Both the position numbers and the translations under genes were made by a program. DNA of 64,000 bases, taken from the NCBI GenBank assembly GCA_008711295.1, contig VUYV01000229.1, positions 188,364 through 252,363 of the forward strand, in the 5' to 3' direction. Every line of letters starts with the position of its first letter. Position 1 is the stretch's first letter. Below are positions 59,411 through 64,000 of this stretch, one piece after another. Below the pieces are notes generated by a model. The model saw nothing but the letters and a program-made list of their open reading frames with translations, was not told where the DNA came from and searched no databases. The stretch is from Anarhynchus alexandrinus. Lineage: Eukaryota > Chordata > Aves > Charadriiformes > Charadriidae.

Positions 59411-62400
59411 CAGGGGGTTACACAACTGAGCAGTGTTGTCTAAGAATGGTAGCTGGGGAAAGGAATCGCTCTCAATTTCCGATTTCAATGCTTCACTCAC
59501 AGATGCATGAGATTTGAGAAGTCAACGAGTGTTTCCTCCAAGTCAGCCTAACGATCATGGGTTCAAGTGTGTTTTTTTCTATTCAGTCTGAATCGACTTC
59601 TCTGACCCTTACTGAGAATTTATCACAAGAGATCACATGGAGATACATCATCAGCCCTTGTTATTTTTCTTTTTGGTTTCCTTCTTTTGTTTCAAAAATA
59701 CGATGACTTTTCCAAAGCCGCTGTGGCTGTAAATTGAAATTCCACTTGGATGCTGCCTTGGACATGCAGCACTTCAGCACTTCTGTCTACAGCCTTCAAT
59801 GTAAAGGATTTCTGTGACACTCAGGAAAAATGGTGAAATAACGCACCTGTGTTTCTCTTCAAAGCAAGGCAGCTAGAGAGGGGTCCAATTAACCTGATAG
59901 TCATATTTTTGCCTTTGGTTTAAAACAGCTATTGCACTGTTTGAGGCACACCCCGTAGACTTTCTGCTTGGGACACCCTCCATGTAGTTTGAAAGCATTC
60001 ACTAGTAGAGAAAAGCAGTCTTCTTGGCTTGAACGTGTCCTGCACAACTGGCTCCAGGTTCTTCCATGAAATAGGCACAGCTGCATTGCAGTGGTCTGTG
60101 GATGAGTGCCAGGTTCAAGGGGAGGAGAGGAGGTAGCAGGAGCAGAATGAGAGGGCAAGTAGGACAGAGAAGCAGGGGGAGGTCCCTGGGGCTGTGGGTT
60201 GCTGCTCCTGCTACCAGAATGGGATTGAGAGGATGGAAAGAGGAAACAAGAATGCGCAAGGTGCTTGTCTTCTCCAGGAACCTCCACTCCAGGGCAATGG
60301 GCTGTTTCTGTAGAAGCATCTGGTTATTCCCCTGCTCAGCTGCAATTAGAGTTTCCTCATACCCAACTCCACTGATGGGACAGACCATGCACAAGAGTTT
60401 GTATAACCTACGCGTTTCTTCCTTATGTCCATTAGATGCAAAACACCAGTTTTGGAGACTTCTGCTTTTTTTAAGGTTCTTTACAAAGCTGGGGAGGAAC
60501 TTCCATGGTTCTTTGACCTCTCCTGCACACAACCGACACAGGGCTAGGGAGGAGTTGTTCACCAGTCCTTGAAACTTAGGTGCAGAAGTACAGTAGTCTC
60601 CTTCAGGTGTCCCAGTTAGCTGATTACCAGCCCTATCAACTGTCCAGCATGTAATCTCTGCAAATTATGGGAAGATTTACCAGCACTTTGGCAGTCCTGG
60701 CAAGACACAACTGCAATAGCAGAAAATGTTCAGGAGCAGAGCCAGGTATTTATTCAGTCCTGGCCTTTGAGGCCACAAAGACACTGTGCAAAGAGATAAG
60801 GTTTTTCTTTTTGCTAGTGAATTTTGGAAGGTGAATAAAAAGGGGATTTATCAAGTGGTTTAAGGAGACTGGGATTCCACATTTTGGGGAGGGAGTGCGT
60901 GCTTATATGAGGAGCCGTGGCTGTTCCCGCAGAACAGAGAAAGAGATGAGAAAACCACTTCTTCCCCCAACCTGCTGTCCCATTACCCGTCTGCCTGTGC
61001 ATGAATTGCTGTGTGACTGAAATGAATCTGACCTTCAGAAAAAAGCAAAATGTTACTTTTTATTCTACACACAGCCTTTGGGTAAATGCCTTGGTGGTCT
61101 GATACACGCTGGCACAAAGGAGACATTAATGGCATGAGGAGTCCCAAGGCAGCGGTGATGCCACCTAGGAAGGCACTGTGGTTGTAATTCTCCCAGAGGC
61201 TTTTTGCTTTCTTTCCCACCTGCCCCAGATCAAAGGCCTCAAGGAAAATGGATTTTAGGAGGCGGAGGGGTTAGCTGTTGTGAACGTATGCTTGTGTGTT
61301 TTACTGCCATATCCCAGCGGCTATGCAGCTCCAGCGAAAACCGGAGCTCTATTATTAATTCTCTTGTATCAGTAGAAAGGAGCAGGGCAGTGGGGTCAAG
61401 GGAACTGAAAGAGGCCTTGCAAGGCAAGCAAAAGAAAGCATTCAAAGGAAAGTAGCACTATCAACTCTTGTGATGTGATAGCAACTTTCACCATCCTTGA
61501 CCTCTTTCTGAAAAACCGTGCCTATCAGAGATAAATGACTGTGCTGGGAAAGCCTAGAAATTGGATTGGAGAGCAATTCAAAAGGTTCTTTAAAAGCAGT
61601 GGGGGTAAAAGAGTAACTACATATTTTATGTAAGAAGTGTAGGTAGATTATAATGTCAGTTATATTTTTGAAACAAGAAATTAGACCTATGGTCATTAAC
61701 AATACTAAAATGAAATTCTACAAAGTGATCACAAGTTGAAATGGAACAGTCTAAGGATTCACAAAAATAATCAAAGATGTTAGTGTACATATGCTATCAT
61801 GAAAAATTATATATTATTTAGATGTAATTATTGTCTGTAGAATTACTTAGATTTTGTCTTAGATATAGCACAATGTGTAATCTAAACTGAAGTGTACTCT
61901 TTCATAAAACACATTGTTTAAGGCCATGTCCCTAACCATGAGACAGACAGATGAGTTCTGACGGGGACCGAAGCACAGGGGGTGGCCAGCGTGAAGCTCT
62001 GCTGCCTGTGGTGTGGAGCGTGTGGACCAACAGAGCTTCTGGGACAAACCACCTTGTTTTCACTTTTAAATGCTAAAGAAAGGAGATGATGACTCAAAGT
62101 CGTGATTTCAGTAGAGAAGAAAGAAGTGCATCGTGGCTTCAAATGTGTCCAGAGCAACCCTGGCTGGGCCCACCACCCCTTGGAGTGTAAGGAACTTGCC
62201 TGTGGAAAGCAGCAAGGTGTTGGGTTTTTTTTTCCTTTCTGCTTTCCTACAAAAAAGCCAAATTCAGAGCTAGCACAGTTTGGATGCTGGTTTATATCCA
62301 ATGAGATTCCCATCCCTCGGTCTTACTTGTGCAGTTACTTGAGCAGACTCTGAAGTCTTCATTACAGACGGTCACCTGTGCAAGTATTTTCCAAATCTGA

Positions 62401-64000
62401 AATGCTTCATTCCCTACACAGGCTTTAGGATTCCTGTTAGACTCAGTGCTTTCTTGGGGGGAGGAAGGGAGAGAGGAAGCTATCTGTTTATCCAGGTTTC
62501 TGTGAAATTGCTATTAACCTGTGACACCATGCAAGGCTTGCTGGCTCTACCTGCTGGCTAGAGGGGAAACCACACTCCCCTCGCTAGGATGTCCTTACAG
62601 CATTAACAAACCATTTCATGAGACAGTGGATTAGAGATAATAGAAGAAATCAAAAAGCAGCTGCTACCTGATCATTTTCAAGCTGTCAGGTACGCCAGCA
62701 GAACAAGACTGATGGTCCAGAGCGGTGGGAATTGATAACATTTCTCTGCTTCCTGTCAGGCTCTCAATAACTGAGTGATGAGAAACATCGGCCCGGAAAC
62801 CGGTCCCACTGCAACAGTTTCATCTGTACGAAGATTAAAGCTCAGACCATCGTATGTCCTGCTGCAGTTCAGAGAATTGGGGATCGACTCCATTTCACCT
62901 CAATCTCATTCTGGTCTAGGGCACTGCAAAGCCGTGGGCTGCAAGGAAGGTTTTCATTACTGAATTTTAGCTCCGTGGTCTCAGCTCTGATGGAAAAAAT
63001 GAACAGCTACAAAAGCAAAAAGGGGATGGTCTGTGGTTTAGCTGATCCCTTTTTATTTGGCGTATCGGCAGGAATGAAGTGAATGGCCTCTTCTCTCAGC
63101 TTTTTCTCCAAATAACGATTGCCTCCAAACAGTGACTCTTACGCAACCAGTATTACAATCTTGACATTGTAATCCTTTCCTGAACACATTTTCAAAGTTG
63201 ACAGTAAAGAATAGAGTGTTTTTTCCTTCCTAACTGCCATCTCAGCCAGGCTCTTCATGTCCGCTTGAGCTCTCCTGTCCATATCTTGTCACAGGCAATC
63301 CAAGGTATGCCTCTCCAGGAGCCTTAGGGAGCTGGGATGCCAAACCCAGAGATGAAAATCAGTGGGTTTCCTGTGGAAAAAATGCTCAGAAATCTTATCA
63401 GCCCAATAATGTTCATTTCCAGACATGTCTAATCCTGAGGGACTTGCCACTGGATTTACATCTGGATTGTATAAGTTTCACTGGAACACCTGCATTAGGC
63501 TCCCTCTCCAGTCAGCGGAAAAGATCAGCGGGTTTGACAGAGTCCTCCTGGAGGTACTCTGCTCTGCTGGAGGCTACAGCAGGAGTCTAGGGAGATGAGT
63601 CTTCTAGCTTGGACACTGCAACCAAGGGCAGAAAATGACAAGGATACACTGGAACTGTAGCTAATAACTTTGAGTTATCAGACTGGAACCCTGATCCAGT
63701 CTTTCTGGAGCAAACTCCACACAGTCTGGTTTCATCCCTCAGAGGAGTAGCTGAGCATCAGCGTGTGAAAAGCCTGCATCTCTGGAGAAAGGTCATTTTT
63801 AAAGCAGAACCATTCAGCGAGGGAAGAATTTTCCCCAACTCCTGCCCCGTATTTGCCAGTTTGCTCCCACTGGGGACAGGACTCGGCAGTTAGATCACAC
63901 TGGGCGGCCTTTGAAAACTTCTGCTATTCAGGAGATGTACCTATGGGATTTGCCCAGCACAGATCACAAAGTTTTTCTTTTTCTTTCTTACTTAATCCCT
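59411..64000. other. non-coding sequence, longest chance open frame
   Basis: No gene recognised. At 60002-60562 (minus) there is a 186-codon frame if GTG is allowed as a start, 128 codons from the ATG at 60386-60388. A 156-codon plus frame overlaps it. Neither resembles a family, and one such frame is expected by chance in 64 kb. The section 61600-61870 is strongly A/T-rich. The end of the window shows no gene either. Confidence 0.55.

Noticed and set aside
63422..63431. Perfect p53-like half-site AGACATGTCT
   Set aside because: Only one half-site is present; a functional element needs two close together.
1..64000. Search for bacterial-type systems, CRISPR arrays, operons, prophage or endogenous viral genes
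   Set aside because: No regularly spaced repeats, clustered long frames, LTR pairs or viral protein motifs were seen. The CR1 and MIR content shows vertebrate nuclear DNA.

Overview
This window looks like non-coding vertebrate DNA, most likely from a bird. The strongest evidence is five CR1 (LINE) fragments. The two youngest, at about 16350-17093 on the plus strand and 29203-29450 on the plus strand, end in the CR1 3' terminal octamer repeat ATTCTATG. The upper one still reads as the C-terminal end of the CR1 reverse-transcriptase ORF. Low repeat density, generally scarce CpG and several old MIR-like pieces fit an avian genome. I cannot name the species or chromosome.

I found no protein-coding gene, tRNA, rRNA, CRISPR array or recognisable cellular pseudogene. 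The longest open frame (60002-60562, minus strand) is 186 codons only if a GTG start is allowed, and 128 codons from its first ATG. A rough calculation gives about one frame of that length by chance in 64 kb. None of the open frames resembles a protein family I know. An internal exon of a large gene cannot be excluded without alignments, so the window is either intergenic or intronic.

Layout. 1-6830: unremarkable sequence with one minus-strand MIR remnant (3305-3408) and a small CpG cluster beside it. 6831-9891: a 3 kb tract with no open frame of 60 codons, containing homeodomain- and octamer-like sites, a TG/TA microsatellite and a MIR-like piece. 9892-13385: plain sequence with a single N. 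13386-14270: a CpG-enriched patch with a triplicated 24-bp unit. 15883-16122 and 20634-20862: two directly oriented, related segments of unknown identity. A (CAA)11 run and the best CR1 copy lie between them. 22-23 kb: two poly-C tracts and a MIR-like piece. 29203-29450: a CR1 whose middle is missing exactly at a single N. 39250-39730, 46141-46530 and 51480-51905: three much older CR1 fragments. 42143-42169: a perfect 11-bp hairpin. 49640-49700: a run of SOX/forkhead-like sites. 53114-53218: a MIR remnant. The rest to 64000 is unremarkable apart from small repeats.

No genes work together here. What can be read is the history of the repeats and a few candidate regulatory stretches. The best candidate for something undescribed is the pair of related segments at 15.9-16.1 kb and 20.6-20.9 kb. 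Their 76-bp cores align without gaps at 64 of 76 positions, and I cannot assign them to any repeat family.
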